Under the pieces are notes generated by a model that did not search any database, was not told the DNA's origin, and worked only from the letters and a program-made list of their open reading frames with translations. Of a stretch of 64,000 nt of DNA, positions 1 through 8,848 are shown one piece after another. Each line of letters begins with the position of its first letter. Position 1 is the stretch's first letter. A program made the position numbers and the translations under genes. Origin of the DNA: Hydrogenoanaerobacterium sp032017025 (GTDB lineage: Bacteria; Bacillota; Clostridia; Oscillospirales; Ruminococcaceae); contig NZ_DALZQO010000001.1 of assembly GCF_032017025.1 (NCBI RefSeq), positions 248,001 to 312,000 on the forward strand, in the 5' to 3' direction.

Positions 1-155
1 ACCATGTTCATACCAAAGCGAACCAGTATGTCAGAAGCAAGTGTGCCCATATTCTGCTGCTGAAAAACTGCAGTTACAACGAGCACCAATAAAAATACGA
101 TAATGATAAGACGCGGAAGGCCCATCTGCTTTACGCCTGCTTTAATACGATTCAT
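1..155 (-). CDS. ABC importer permease, N-terminal fragment
   Basis: Only about the first 51 codons are inside the window; the rest lies beyond the left edge. The visible part starts with a short basic stretch (MNRIKAGVKQ) followed by one hydrophobic helix (about residues 14-31). This is the usual beginning of a sugar-type (RbsC/MglC-like) membrane permease. Its ATG overlaps the TGA of the upstream ATPase gene (ATGA, 152-155), so the two are translationally coupled. The partner genes, a double ATPase and a lipoprotein, make the permease role likely, but the fragment alone is too short to prove it. Confidence 0.6.
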   Translation of the reverse strand, partial: MNRIKAGVKQMGLPRLIIIVFLLVLVVTAVFQQQNMGTLASDILVRFGMNM

Positions 156-1747
156 TCCGCACCATCCTTTCCTGTACTCCCTGCCATTGCCAGACCAAAT
201 TGAGAATCAGGAGCGTCAGGGTTTAGAATATTGAAGATTTTACCGCCGGTAACAATGGCGATACGGTCGCAAATCAGTCTTAGCTCCGCAAGCTCAGATG
301 AAGTCATAATAACGGTCAGACCGAACTCACGGTTGAGCTTAACAATAGTGTCAAGCACAATGCTTTTTGCACCAACGTCAATTCCGCGGGTGGGCTCTGA
401 AATCAGCAGCACGTCCGGTTTCAGAATCAACGCGCGTGCAATACAAACCTTCTGCTGGTTACCACCCGAGAGCCTTTTAACGGGCTGTGTCGGGCCGGTG
501 CAACGGATGTCCAACTCTTTGATGTAGTTCTGTGCATTTTTACGGACTTCCGACTGGTTCATTTGGGTAAACGGACCAAATTTATGGATAAAACGATCCT
601 GGTTCATAATGGCGGGAATCACCATGTTCAGTTCGATCGAGGTATCGGGAACCAAACCAACTCCGCGGCGATCTTCCGAAACAAAGCTGAGCTTTGAATG
701 AATGGAAGCCTTGGGGTTGTTGAGCGTAAGCTTTTCGCCATTGATTAAAACTTCGCCATAGGTGGGGTAAACGCCCATTAAGCCGTTGGCAATACCAATT
801 TTGCCCTGCCCTGCCAAGCCGCCCAGGCCTAAAATTTCACCCTTGTATACATCAAGGTCAACGCCGCGCACCACTTCACCCGGCATCTCCACTTTAAGGT
901 CACGGATAGAAATTGCAATTTTACTCTTGTCAATTTTGTCGTTTGCCTGCTTCTGGGACATATCAATTTTACGCCCAACCATCAGCTCTGCAAGCTGTTC
1001 AATGTTCGTATCTTTTTTGTCAAGTGTTTGAATCCATGTACCATCACGCATAACGGTAATTTTGTCTGCGGCATCAATTACCTCATCCAAGCGATGGGTA
1101 ATAAACAGTATGCCAACGCCTTCGGAAGCAAGCTTTTTCATTACCTTGAGCAGGCTTGCTGCTTCGCTTTCGGCCAAAACTGCTGTAGGTTCATCAAATA
1201 CAAGCAGTTTAATATTCTCTTTATCAATTTCACGTGCAATTTCAATAAATTGCATGTAGCCTACCGGTAATCCGGCAACAGGAAGATCTTCGTCGACATC
1301 CATTCCCAGCTTATCGAGTGCTTTTCTGGAGTCGCCTTTAATTTTTTTGGTGTCAAGGTTTTGGAGTTTTTTGCCAAAGGCATAGCTGAGTGCGCCTTTC
1401 TTTAAGGGTTCGCGGTTTAATTTAATATTTTCAGCAATAGAAAAACCGGGAATCAGCATAAATTCCTGATGAACCATGCCGATGCCAAGGCGCATTGCAT
1501 CGGAGGGATGGGTGATTTTTACTGCTTCGCCGTTAATTGCGACATCGCCCTCGTATCCACCCGTAGTATGTATTACCGACATACCGAACAAAATGTTCAT
1601 CAATGTGGATTTACCCGCGCCATTTTCACCACATAATGCATGGATCTCTCCGGGCATAACCTCCAGAGAAACTCCCTTTAGCACCTTGTTGCCGTAATAT
1701 TCCTTTTTAATGTCTTTCATTTGAAGGATGGGGGTTTTTTCTTTCAA
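152..1747 (-). CDS. Sugar-type ABC importer, double ATP-binding protein
   Basis: A 531-residue protein with two tandem ABC modules, as in RbsA/MglA/XylG, which energises a membrane importer from the cytoplasmic side. Module 1 has Walker A GENGAGKSTL (about 41-50) and Walker B LLVFDEPT. Module 2 has a degenerate Walker A (GLAGQGK), which is normal for this family, a full signature LSGGNQQK and Walker B LLISEPTRGID. The open frame extends to 1834, but I place the start at the TTG at 1747: it has AGGCGG 9 nt upstream and gives the family length, whereas the longer frame runs through an intergenic hairpin. It sits between the lipoprotein gene and the permease. The substrate cannot be read from sequence. 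Confidence 0.88.
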   Translation of the reverse strand: MKEKTPILQMKDIKKEYYGNKVLKGVSLEVMPGEIHALCGENGAGKSTLMNILFGMSVIHTTGGYEGDVAINGEAVKITHPSDAMRLGIGMVHQEFMLIPGFSIAENIKLNREPLKKGALSYAFGKKLQNLDTKKIKGDSRKALDKLGMDVDEDLPVAGLPVGYMQFIEIAREIDKENIKLLVFDEPTAVLAESEAASLLKVMKKLASEGVGILFITHRLDEVIDAADKITVMRDGTWIQTLDKKDTNIEQLAELMVGRKIDMSQKQANDKIDKSKIAISIRDLKVEMPGEVVRGVDLDVYKGEILGLGGLAGQGKIGIANGLMGVYPTYGEVLINGEKLTLNNPKASIHSKLSFVSEDRRGVGLVPDTSIELNMVIPAIMNQDRFIHKFGPFTQMNQSEVRKNAQNYIKELDIRCTGPTQPVKRLSGGNQQKVCIARALILKPDVLLISEPTRGIDVGAKSIVLDTIVKLNREFGLTVIMTSSELAELRLICDRIAIVTGGKIFNILNPDAPDSQFGLAMAGSTGKDGAE

Positions 1748-1798
1748 GATGTATCGCCGCCTAGCATTATCATTTTTTAGCTTTTGAGGTAACACAAT

Positions 1799-1830
1799 GC
1801 GCCACAGGAATAGAGTATTGCCTGTGGCGC
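1799..1830 (-). terminator. Intergenic hairpin between lipoprotein and ATPase genes
   Basis: Perfect 10-bp stem (1799-1808 with 1821-1830), extended inside by AATA/TATT. There is no good T-run on the minus strand, so it is more likely an attenuating or mRNA-stabilising hairpin than a full terminator. Such hairpins commonly leave the binding-protein message more abundant than the downstream ATPase and permease. Confidence 0.55.
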
Positions 1831-1867
1831 ACATGTTGCTTATAAACTCTGCTTTAACTTATTTTGT

Positions 1868-3031
1868 TTAACCAAAGGTGTAGAAGTTACCAAGCAGTGT
1901 AAAGAAGTTTTCGTAATCAACACCGTTTTCAGACAGTTTTGTCATAGTAACAGGTCCGCCAGCCAATTCGGAGCAGATCGCTGTCATAGCTTCCATGTCG
2001 TTCTTAGATGTAATTGTACCCTCACACCACTGTTTTGCGTACTCTACGCCAGCTTTTACAAACAGCATGTTGATGGGAACAGTCCAAGTGGACATACGGC
2101 CGGGGTTTCCGCCATCTGTGATTTTTTTGGTGGTTTCTCCGAGAATGAAGTCTACATCGCCTGCTTTATCATCGGGGATAGCGATGCCGAGAGCACCCGG
2201 GTAGCCGTGGTACGGGCTGGGGCAGCACTGCTGCGGGAAGATTGCTCCGCCAGCAAGGATTGTTTTGATCAGAGGCTCCTGCATGGAGCAGTTGGTAGCA
2301 AAGAATGCTGTGTCTTTGCCGTATTTCTCGATCATCTTGGGAACGTCTTCAAGAATGAACTGCTGTGCACCGGGAACACCGGAATCGCCCAGTGGGTCGG
2401 GAGCAGTTGCTTCTACAAACTCAATACCCATCTCTTCAGCGGTTGCCTTGAGCAGGTCACGTCTGCCCGAAAGAAGAGCAACGGACATATGTCTTGGGAA
2501 GGAGTAGTGCACAAAAGTTTTAGCGCCCAGAGCTTTTGCCTGCTCCATGATAGATTTACCCATGCCGAGTTCGTCAGCATTGAGAACAATATCAGCAGCA
2601 GGAGCGATAACAGCCGGATCCTCGCCTGTTACGCCAGCAATAACCAGCAGGTCGGGTTTGAGTTCCTTTGCTTTTGCAATTGCAGCAGAAGCACCCGGAA
2701 CAGCCTGCAGGAATACGAGAGCCTTTACACTTTCGTCAGAAACGAGGTTCAAAACGTTGGAGATAGTGGTCTCCTGCTCTTTTGCGAAGTTGTCGGGATA
2801 GGTTGCAGTTACAACCATATCGGGGTAAGCGGCTTTCATTTGCTCTGCCGCTCTAAACTCCTCTTCACCCTGAGAGACAGTACCGGTGATGATTGCAATT
2901 TTGTAGTTTGCGGGTGCAGCGCCACCATCTGGTGTGCTGCCTGAGGGTGCCTCGGGTGCAGGCTTGCTTCCGCATGCTGCAAGGCTCAGCACCATGGTTA
3001 ATGCCAAAACAAGTGCTAAAAACTTTTTCAT
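1868..3031 (-). CDS. DUF3798-type substrate-binding lipoprotein
   Basis: A 387-residue exported lipoprotein: basic start, hydrophobic segment and lipobox LSLAAC (Cys about 20), then a Pro/Ala/Gly linker. The mature part (about 42-387) looks like a periplasmic-binding fold, with an opening strand YKIAIITGTVSQ and motifs such as TYPDNF, FVHYSFPRHMS, ATNCSMQEP and CCPSPYHGYPGALG. From memory these match the DUF3798 family of anaerobes, which is usually found beside RbsA-type ATPases. It is the first gene of an operon with the ATPase and permease, and has its own strong promoter. It presumably delivers the ligand to the importer; the ligand is unknown. Confidence 0.8.
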   Translation of the reverse strand: MKKFLALVLALTMVLSLAACGSKPAPEAPSGSTPDGGAAPANYKIAIITGTVSQGEEEFRAAEQMKAAYPDMVVTATYPDNFAKEQETTISNVLNLVSDESVKALVFLQAVPGASAAIAKAKELKPDLLVIAGVTGEDPAVIAPAADIVLNADELGMGKSIMEQAKALGAKTFVHYSFPRHMSVALLSGRRDLLKATAEEMGIEFVEATAPDPLGDSGVPGAQQFILEDVPKMIEKYGKDTAFFATNCSMQEPLIKTILAGGAIFPQQCCPSPYHGYPGALGIAIPDDKAGDVDFILGETTKKITDGGNPGRMSTWTVPINMLFVKAGVEYAKQWCEGTITSKNDMEAMTAICSELAGGPVTMTKLSENGVDYENFFTLLGNFYTFG

Positions 3032-3072
3032 AATTTCCTCCTGTTTTTTATATATTTACGATATGTTCAAAA

Positions 3073-3101
3073 ATTATAGCATATATTTACACAACTATCA
3101 A
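3073..3101 (-). promoter_or_regulatory. Sigma-A promoter of the DUF3798 ABC operon
   Basis: On the minus strand TTGATA (3101-3096), a 17-nt spacer and TATAAT (3078-3073), about 40 bp before the ATG at 3031. The remaining stretch up to 3380 is very AT-rich and I see no gene in it. Confidence 0.75.
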
Positions 3102-3381
3102 GAAAATATATGTATTCTTAATATTTTCTTATTCTATCTATAAATTCATTCCCTTTTCTCCATTTTAATTTGACAGAAATCATAACAAATAAAATTTGTA
3201 GTAACTTATATTAATATAATATTACCATAAATTACTACCTCATTTATAAATATGTACATTTTATTTTGTTTTTATAAATATTTATTCTTTTGCACATTTT
3301 GTCAAAACAGCCCGATGGCAAGTGCGGTGAGCGGTGCAACTGCAACCAAGCCATAACTACCCACGATTGGGTTTGCCAAGC

Positions 3382-3413
3382 AAAAAAAGCCATCGGTGTG
3401 GCCGATGGCTTTT
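3382..3413 (-). terminator. Intrinsic terminator after pflA
   Basis: Stem GCCATCGG (3389-3396) with CCGATGGC (3402-3409), 5-nt loop, extended by four A:T pairs. On the minus strand it is followed by a seven-T run. It closes the pflBA transcript 14 bp past the pflA stop. Confidence 0.85.
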
Positions 3414-3426
3414 GACATACCTAAAA

Positions 3427-4158
3427 TTATAACGGCAAACCGCGGGATTTAAAAATCTCGGTTGCCATTTGGATTTCTTCACGGGTAGGCACGGGAGTAT
3501 CATACAGCTGATACTCCATTCCGAGTTCCTTCCATTTAAATTCCCCCATCTTATGAAAAGGTAAGAGTTCAACCTTTTCAATGCAGGAATACGGCTTTAA
3601 AAAATCCGCCAGTTTCGTCAATCTATCACGGTCCAGTGTATAGCCGGGCAACAGTACGTGCCGAATCCATACCGGTTTTGCAGTACGCTGGCAGTAATCC
3701 AACGTCTTCAGCTCGTGCCGGTTATCCATTCCCGTCAGCTCCACACACACCTGAGGCTCCAGTGCCTTGATATCCAGCAAAATCAAATCTGCCGCATCAA
3801 TCACCGGTTGGGAAACAGCAAGATCCTGCGAGCCCGCAGTATCTATCGCCGTGTGAAAACCCAGGCCTTTGCATCGGTTTATAATATCAAGAACAAATTC
3901 CGGCTGCAAAAGCGGCTCTCCGCCCGAGATGGTAACCCCGCCGTTTTTGATAAAATTCCGATAGCTTTTGATGTCCTCTATCACTTCTTCAGAAGAAATC
4001 AGCCTGCCCCCTCCACACTCCCATGTATCGGGGTTGTGGCAAAACAGGCACTTCATCCGGCAGCCCTGCAAAAACAGCACATAGCGCACGCCCGGCCCGT
4101 CTACCGCACCAAAAGTTTCAATCGAATGTATTCTGCCTGTTACAGCTTGCTCCATCAT
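3427..4158 (-). CDS. pflA: Pyruvate formate-lyase activating enzyme
   Basis: A 243-residue radical-SAM enzyme that installs the glycyl radical on PflB by hydrogen abstraction with a 5'-deoxyadenosyl radical. The SAM-binding iron-sulfur motif CxxxCxxC is seen as CRMKCLFC (about 33-40), followed by HNPDTW and the GGVTISGGEPLLQ segment. The first Met of a Met-Met start fits a GGGGG ribosome site. It lies 69 bp downstream of pflB on the same strand, separated by a hairpin. Length and motifs fit cytosolic PflA closely. Confidence 0.95.
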   Translation of the reverse strand: MMEQAVTGRIHSIETFGAVDGPGVRYVLFLQGCRMKCLFCHNPDTWECGGGRLISSEEVIEDIKSYRNFIKNGGVTISGGEPLLQPEFVLDIINRCKGLGFHTAIDTAGSQDLAVSQPVIDAADLILLDIKALEPQVCVELTGMDNRHELKTLDYCQRTAKPVWIRHVLLPGYTLDRDRLTKLADFLKPYSCIEKVELLPFHKMGEFKWKELGMEYQLYDTPVPTREEIQMATEIFKSRGLPL

Positions 4159-4181
4159 TTATCCCCCTTCTGTAACACAGC

Positions 4182-4206
4182 GGGGAACCGATCCTATCGG
4201 TTCCCC
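4182..4206 (-). terminator. Hairpin between pflB and pflA
   Basis: An 11-bp perfect stem (4182-4192 with 4196-4206) and 3-nt loop, without a T-run. It probably acts as a 3' stabiliser or partial terminator, so the abundant lyase is made in excess over its activase. Confidence 0.55.
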
Positions 4207-4227
4207 CATTGTAAGCTTATTTCTTTT

Positions 4228-6441
4228 CTAGAATCTCTCATGGAAGGTACGGTGGATAACATCAAGCTGCTGCTCGCGGGTGAGCTTGACAAAGTTAACC
4301 GCATAGCCCGACACACGAATGGTGAGCTGCGGGTACAGTTCGGGGTGATCCATTGCGTCCAGCAGTACCTCACGGTTTAGGACGTTCACGTTAATATGGT
4401 GTCCTTTATCGCCGAAATAGCCGTCCATCAAGCTGACAAGGTTCTCAATCTTCTGCTCTTGCTCTTTGCCTAAAGCGGAAGGAACGATTGAGAAGGTGTA
4501 GGAGATGCCGTCCTCGGAGTAGTCGTAAGGGAGCTTTGCAACCGATTTCATGGATGCCACGCAGCCATGGGTATCACGCCCATGCATAGGGTTTGCACCG
4601 GGTGCAAAAGGCTCACCGGCTTTTCTGCCGTCGGGTGTAGCACCGGTTTTTTTGCCGTACACAACATTGGAAGTAATGGTGAGGATGGACATGGTGGGCT
4701 TGGAATCACGATAGGTGCGGTGGCGCGACAGCTTGTTCATAAACGACTTGACCACATCGATCGCAATTTGATCAGCAGCAGGGTCGTTGTTGCCGAATTT
4801 CGGAAAGTCTCCCTCAATTTCAAAGTCAACCGTTAACCCTTCCTCGTTGCGGATGGGCTTTACCTTTGCATATTTGATTGCAGACAGGCTGTCGACAATT
4901 ACCGAAAGCCCCGCCATACCGCATGCGGAGGTACGGATGATGTCCTCATCGTGCAGCGCCATTTCAATGCGCTCGTAGCAATATTTATCGTGCATATAGT
5001 GGATGATGTTGAGCGTGTTGATGTATAGCTTGGACAGCCACTCGGAGATTTCATCAAATTTCCTCATAACCTCGTCGTACTCGAGGTATTCCGAGGTAAT
5101 GGGTGCGATCTCAGGGCCTACCTGCTCGCCGTAGCGTTCATCCTTACCACCGTTGATTGCATACAGCAGTGCTTTTGCAAGGTTTGCACGCGCGCCGAAG
5201 AACTGCATCTGCTTACCGATTTTCATAGCGGATACACAGCAGGCAATGCCGTAATCATCGCCAAATTTTTCACGCATCAAATCATCGTTCTCGTACTGAA
5301 TCGAAGATGTCTCAATCGAAATATCGGCGCAGAATTTTTTAAAGTTTTCAGGCAGGTTCTGGCTCCAAAGCACCGTAAGGTTTGGCTCGGGTGCAGGGCC
5401 CAGATTAACAAGGGTATGCAGGAAGCGATAAGACATTTTGGTGACCATGTGCCTGCCGTCCATCGCCATACCACCGATTGCCTCGGTTACCCAGGTGGGG
5501 TCGCCCGAGAACAGTTCGTCGTAAGCGGGAGTACGCAGGAAACGGACGATGCGCAGCTTCATAATAAAGTGGTCAACAAACTCCTGAATCTGCTGCTCGG
5601 TGTATTTGCCTGCTTCCAAGTCGCGCTGTGCGTAACAATCGAGGAAGGTAGAAACTCTGCCGAGTGACATGGCAGCGCCGTTCTGCTCTTTTACCGCCGC
5701 CAAATAACCAAAGTATAACCACTGAATGGCCTCCTTGGTGTCGGTTGCGGGTTTTGAGATGTCAAAGCCGTATTTCGTAGCCATCTCTTTGAGCTCTTTC
5801 AAAGCACGGGTCTGCTCTGAAATCTCCTCACGCAGGCGAATGGTGGGGCTATCCATAATATCAAAGACCAGATGTTTTTTCGCCGCCTGCTTTTGCTCAA
5901 TCAGATAATCCACGCCATAAAGCGGAACACGGCGGTAGTCACCGATGATACGGCCGCGGCCGTAAGCATCGGGCAGGCCTGTGATAATACCGGTGTGACG
6001 AGCTTTCTTCATGTCATCGGTATAAGCGTCAAAAACACCGTCGTTGTGTGTTTTTCTATATTTAAATACGTTTGCTACATTCTCATCCATCTGCTTGCCG
6101 TAGGCTTCGAGCTCGGTATAAACAAGACGGATGCCACCAAAGGGCATAATGGCACGTTTCAGCGGCTCATCAGTCTGCAGACCGACAATCTGCTCAAGGT
6201 CTTTGTTGATGTAGCCGGCATCGTGCGATACAATGGTTGAAATGGTCTTTTCATCTATGTCATAAACGCCCTGACGCTCACGCTCAATCTCCATCTGCTT
6301 ACAAAGCTGCTGCCACAGCTGCGTTGTGCGCTCGGTGGGGGCGCTCAAAAAGCTCTTGTCACCGTCATAAGGTGTATAATTGTTGATAATGAAGTCTCTG
6401 ACATTTATTTCATCTTCCCAGATTCCTTTTTCAAAATCCAA
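4228..6441 (-). CDS. pflB: Formate C-acetyltransferase (pyruvate formate-lyase)
   Basis: A 737-residue cytosolic glycyl-radical enzyme converting pyruvate and CoA to acetyl-CoA and formate, the main anaerobic pyruvate route in such fermenters. The twin catalytic cysteines are in GIACCVSAMK (about 410) and the radical glycine is in RVSGYAVNF close to the C-terminus. The start is TTG at 6441, with GGAGG 7 nt upstream; no better start exists. It is the first gene of the pflB-pflA operon and has a strong promoter. Confidence 0.97.
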   Translation of the reverse strand: MDFEKGIWEDEINVRDFIINNYTPYDGDKSFLSAPTERTTQLWQQLCKQMEIERERQGVYDIDEKTISTIVSHDAGYINKDLEQIVGLQTDEPLKRAIMPFGGIRLVYTELEAYGKQMDENVANVFKYRKTHNDGVFDAYTDDMKKARHTGIITGLPDAYGRGRIIGDYRRVPLYGVDYLIEQKQAAKKHLVFDIMDSPTIRLREEISEQTRALKELKEMATKYGFDISKPATDTKEAIQWLYFGYLAAVKEQNGAAMSLGRVSTFLDCYAQRDLEAGKYTEQQIQEFVDHFIMKLRIVRFLRTPAYDELFSGDPTWVTEAIGGMAMDGRHMVTKMSYRFLHTLVNLGPAPEPNLTVLWSQNLPENFKKFCADISIETSSIQYENDDLMREKFGDDYGIACCVSAMKIGKQMQFFGARANLAKALLYAINGGKDERYGEQVGPEIAPITSEYLEYDEVMRKFDEISEWLSKLYINTLNIIHYMHDKYCYERIEMALHDEDIIRTSACGMAGLSVIVDSLSAIKYAKVKPIRNEEGLTVDFEIEGDFPKFGNNDPAADQIAIDVVKSFMNKLSRHRTYRDSKPTMSILTITSNVVYGKKTGATPDGRKAGEPFAPGANPMHGRDTHGCVASMKSVAKLPYDYSEDGISYTFSIVPSALGKEQEQKIENLVSLMDGYFGDKGHHINVNVLNREVLLDAMDHPELYPQLTIRVSGYAVNFVKLTREQQLDVIHRTFHERF

Positions 6442-6501
6442 TTCTGTTCCTCCTGTTTTATATCTTTACGTATAAGCTTATCATTAGTTTTCGCCATCTA
6501 A

Positions 6502-6530
6502 ATCATATCATGTCTTTCATTCGTAGTCAA
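6502..6530 (-). promoter_or_regulatory. Sigma-A promoter of pflBA
   Basis: Minus strand TTGACT (6530-6525), 17-nt spacer, TATGAT (6507-6502), giving a leader of about 55 nt before the TTG start of pflB. Confidence 0.78.
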
Positions 6531-6582
6531 TATTCTACAAAACCAATGGCAATTGTTTGTACAGTTTGTATTTCCAATTGCA

Positions 6583-6619
6583 GCAAAAAGCTCTGCCAAA
6601 TATTGGCAGAGCTTTTTGC
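6583..6619 (-). terminator. Terminator after the DUF1622 gene
   Basis: A 17-bp perfect stem (6583-6599 with 6603-6619), 3-nt loop, T-run inside the 3' arm on both strands. It isolates the DUF1622 gene from pflB. Confidence 0.8.
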
Positions 6620-6961
6620 TTATTTTTCAGATGGAAGCCCTTGATGAGACGCTTCCTCATGATTTTTAATCTCCCAGTGAATCAAAAGGGTAAGCGAGGC
6701 GCGCAGAATGATAATACCTGCGACGGTAAAAATTTCTTGGATGTCCCGCACTATAACAGTACGTAAAATCTCACTTCCAAGTTTAAACTCCAAGCCCATC
6801 GCCAAACCTCTTGCAAGATTTAAGCGGGTTAGTGGGTCTCGCTTTATGTAGCTGTATGTACCACGAGCCCCTGAAACGACTACGACAATGACACCAACAA
6901 ATTCAAACAACAGTATCGCAATATCTACCACTTCGATTAACAGCTCATGCATAAAATCCAT
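6620..6961 (-). CDS. DUF1622 family membrane protein
   Basis: A 113-residue integral membrane protein with about three hydrophobic segments (roughly 10-32, 66-84 and a weaker one at 84-98). The motif ARGLAMGLEFKLGSEILRT in the middle is typical of the DUF1622 family as I remember it. Start ATG 6961 has GGAGG 8 nt upstream. No function is established for the family. It stands alone between two terminators, upstream of pflB and downstream of the FMN-lipoprotein gene, all on the minus strand. Confidence 0.75.
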   Translation of the reverse strand: MDFMHELLIEVVDIAILLFEFVGVIVVVVSGARGTYSYIKRDPLTRLNLARGLAMGLEFKLGSEILRTVIVRDIQEIFTVAGIIILRASLTLLIHWEIKNHEEASHQGLPSEK

Positions 6962-7003
6962 ACTCTGTACCTCCGTTATATTACACTTTCAAACAAAGAA
7001 AGA

Positions 7004-7030
7004 CGGCAGGAAACACCATGTTTCCCGCCG
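7004..7030 (-). terminator. Terminator after the FMN-binding lipoprotein gene
   Basis: A 12-bp stem with one mismatch (7004-7015 with 7019-7030), followed on the minus strand by a T-rich stretch. Confidence 0.65.
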
Positions 7031-7049
7031 CTTTTAACACTTAAAGTGC

Positions 7050-7484
7050 TTACTCTACAATGATAGTTGCGGTATTACCTTTTTGCGCACCCTTAGAAAG
7101 AGCTTCCGTTACAAGCACTTTGAACGAATCGGTTGAAAGTGTTGCACCTGCAAGAGTGTCGACTTTTTTAACTTCCTGTTTGCTGATCAGCTGGTCTTCG
7201 AGTTCTTTCATAAACTTCTCAGGGTAGGTACCGGAAACAGGCTCCATTGCCTCTCTGTAGCTTGGGTCAGCAGATTTTAAAACGCCGTCTGCATTGATGG
7301 AATCGAAATCAACTTCAGAAATCTTTCCGCCCGAAACAGTAACTTGTACATAATCTTTCCAGCCGTGGTCGTCGGCATTTTTGTACTCTGCTTTGTATGT
7401 GCCGTCCTTCATCCCAGAACTGCAGCCTGTCAAAAGGGACGCGCATAAAAGTGCTGCTACCAGTGCGATGCTAAATTTTTTCAT
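7050..7484 (-). CDS. FMN-binding domain lipoprotein
   Basis: A 144-residue lipoprotein with lipobox LLTGC (Cys about 21). The body is one FMN_bind domain, beginning with DGTYKAEY and ending with the flavinylation-type motif DTLAGATLSTDS (about 111-122), whose Thr is the expected acceptor of a phosphoester-linked FMN. It should sit on the outer face of the membrane and accept electrons, in the manner of PplA or RnfG. The divergent neighbour is ApbE, which attaches FMN to such proteins, and rnf follows. The electron acceptor is not visible from sequence. Confidence 0.88.
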   Translation of the reverse strand: MKKFSIALVAALLCASLLTGCSSGMKDGTYKAEYKNADDHGWKDYVQVTVSGGKISEVDFDSINADGVLKSADPSYREAMEPVSGTYPEKFMKELEDQLISKQEVKKVDTLAGATLSTDSFKVLVTEALSKGAQKGNTATIIVE

Positions 7485-7524
7485 TTCTAGAATACCTCCA
7501 AGGTGTTGTATTTATTTCGTTTTT

Positions 7525-7553
7525 ATTATATAATTTTTTTGTCTGCCCGTCAA
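7525..7553 (-). promoter_or_regulatory. Promoter of the FMN-lipoprotein gene
   Basis: Minus strand TTGACG (7553-7548), 17-nt spacer, TATAAT (7530-7525), about 40 bp before the start at 7484. Confidence 0.75.
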
Positions 7554-7700
7554 TGATAATTTTTCGACTTCTGTCTTTTCTGTAAAAAGTATGTGTCAAA
7601 AATATAAAATTATACGTAATGTATTTTTTTGGAAATATATTGTTTTTAGTAAGACATTATCCTTTTAAGGATGCAAATTTTTCTCTTCCGGAGGCCGTTA

Positions 7701-8780
7701 ATGAAACAACTTGAAAAACGAAAAATATTCCTTGTAACAATTATTGCAGCAGTTTTTGCACTGCTTGCACTCTTTCTTATATTTTCTAAGGAGGAACACG
7801 AAGACCGTATTGATTTCTTGATGGATACTTTTATTCAGCAACAAATTACAGGAAAAAAAGCAGTAGAGACCGGTGAAAAGGTTTATGAGGCACTCAAAGA
7901 ATTTGACCATTCTCTTTCGCTTTACAACTCTGAATCGGAGATTGCTAAAATCAACGCCGCCGCTGGGGTTTCGTACGTCAAGGTGTCGGAGGAAACCTAT
8001 GCCCTGCTCAAGCGTTCCGAAGAGCTTTGTGCCACTTCGTACAATTCATTCGATTTCACCATTGCCCCGGTCACCATGCTGTGGCATGAGGCAAAAGAGG
8101 CAGGGGTTCCGCCTACCGCAGAGCAGATTGCACAGCAGCTGGCATTTGTAGATTACACAAAGGTGCTGTTTAACGACGAAGAGCATTCGGTTATGCTTGC
8201 CGAAAAAGATATGGCAATTGATTTAGGCGGTGTTGCAAAGGGCTACGCCTGTGATATTGTGCGCGATATTTATAAAAAATCGGACATCTCCACCGCTTTA
8301 ATTTCGATTGGCGGCAATGTTTATACCTATGGTACACCGCGTGGCAAAGAAGGGTACCGCGTTGGAATACGCGACCCAATCGGAGACAGCGCCGAACCAC
8401 TGCTTTCTCTGCTGATAACCGAACAGGTAATCGCTACTTCGGGCGCTTACGAGCGTTTTTTTGAGTATGAGGGTGTATCTTATCATCATATTATTGATAA
8501 AAAAACTGGATTTCCTGCGGAAAGTGACCTGTTATCGGCATCCATTATTACCCCGGATGGAGCTTTGTCGGATTTTCTCTCTACCACGTTTTATATTTTA
8601 GGTAAAGACGCCGTTATGGAGGCAATCAAACAGGAGCAGGCGGTGCTTGCAAAAGGTGAAGCACCCCTGTTTGCGCTGATTGCCATTGATAAGGAGCACA
8701 ATATTTATATTTCCCCTTCCATAAAAGATAAGGTTGAGCTTATGGGGGAAAAGGCAAATGAATATCACATTGCCCTGTGA
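7701..8780 (+). CDS. apbE: FAD:protein FMN transferase
   Basis: A 359-residue membrane-anchored ApbE: one N-terminal transmembrane helix (about 10-32) and then the transferase domain facing outward. It cleaves FAD and attaches FMN to Thr or Ser of flavoproteins. Diagnostic motifs are DLGGVAKGYACD (Mg/FAD site), ALISIGGNVYTYG and HHIIDKKTGFPA. The ATG at 7701 has GGAGG 6 nt upstream, so the ten extra codons open upstream are not used. Likely targets lie beside it: the FMN lipoprotein (7050-7484), RnfG and RnfD. Confidence 0.93.
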   Translation: MKQLEKRKIFLVTIIAAVFALLALFLIFSKEEHEDRIDFLMDTFIQQQITGKKAVETGEKVYEALKEFDHSLSLYNSESEIAKINAAAGVSYVKVSEETYALLKRSEELCATSYNSFDFTIAPVTMLWHEAKEAGVPPTAEQIAQQLAFVDYTKVLFNDEEHSVMLAEKDMAIDLGGVAKGYACDIVRDIYKKSDISTALISIGGNVYTYGTPRGKEGYRVGIRDPIGDSAEPLLSLLITEQVIATSGAYERFFEYEGVSYHHIIDKKTGFPAESDLLSASIITPDGALSDFLSTTFYILGKDAVMEAIKQEQAVLAKGEAPLFALIAIDKEHNIYISPSIKDKVELMGEKANEYHIAL

Positions 8781-8789
8781 ATATTGCCA

Positions 8790-8818
8790 TTGGAAAAAAT
8801 TTTGATTTGTGGTATAAT
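8790..8818 (+). promoter_or_regulatory. Promoter of the Gx-rnf operon (extended -10)
   Basis: TTGGAA (8790-8795), 17-nt spacer and TATAAT (8813-8818), preceded by TG one base away (TGGTATAAT). It lies just after the apbE stop, so the operon can be expressed independently of apbE. Confidence 0.7.
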
Positions 8819-8848
8819 AAATTGCTTAAATTAATTGGAGGTGCGACC

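Noticed and set aside
2207..2944. 245-codon plus-strand frame opposite the DUF3798 gene
   Set aside because: Antisense shadow of a clear lipoprotein gene; composition and motifs make no sense as a protein.
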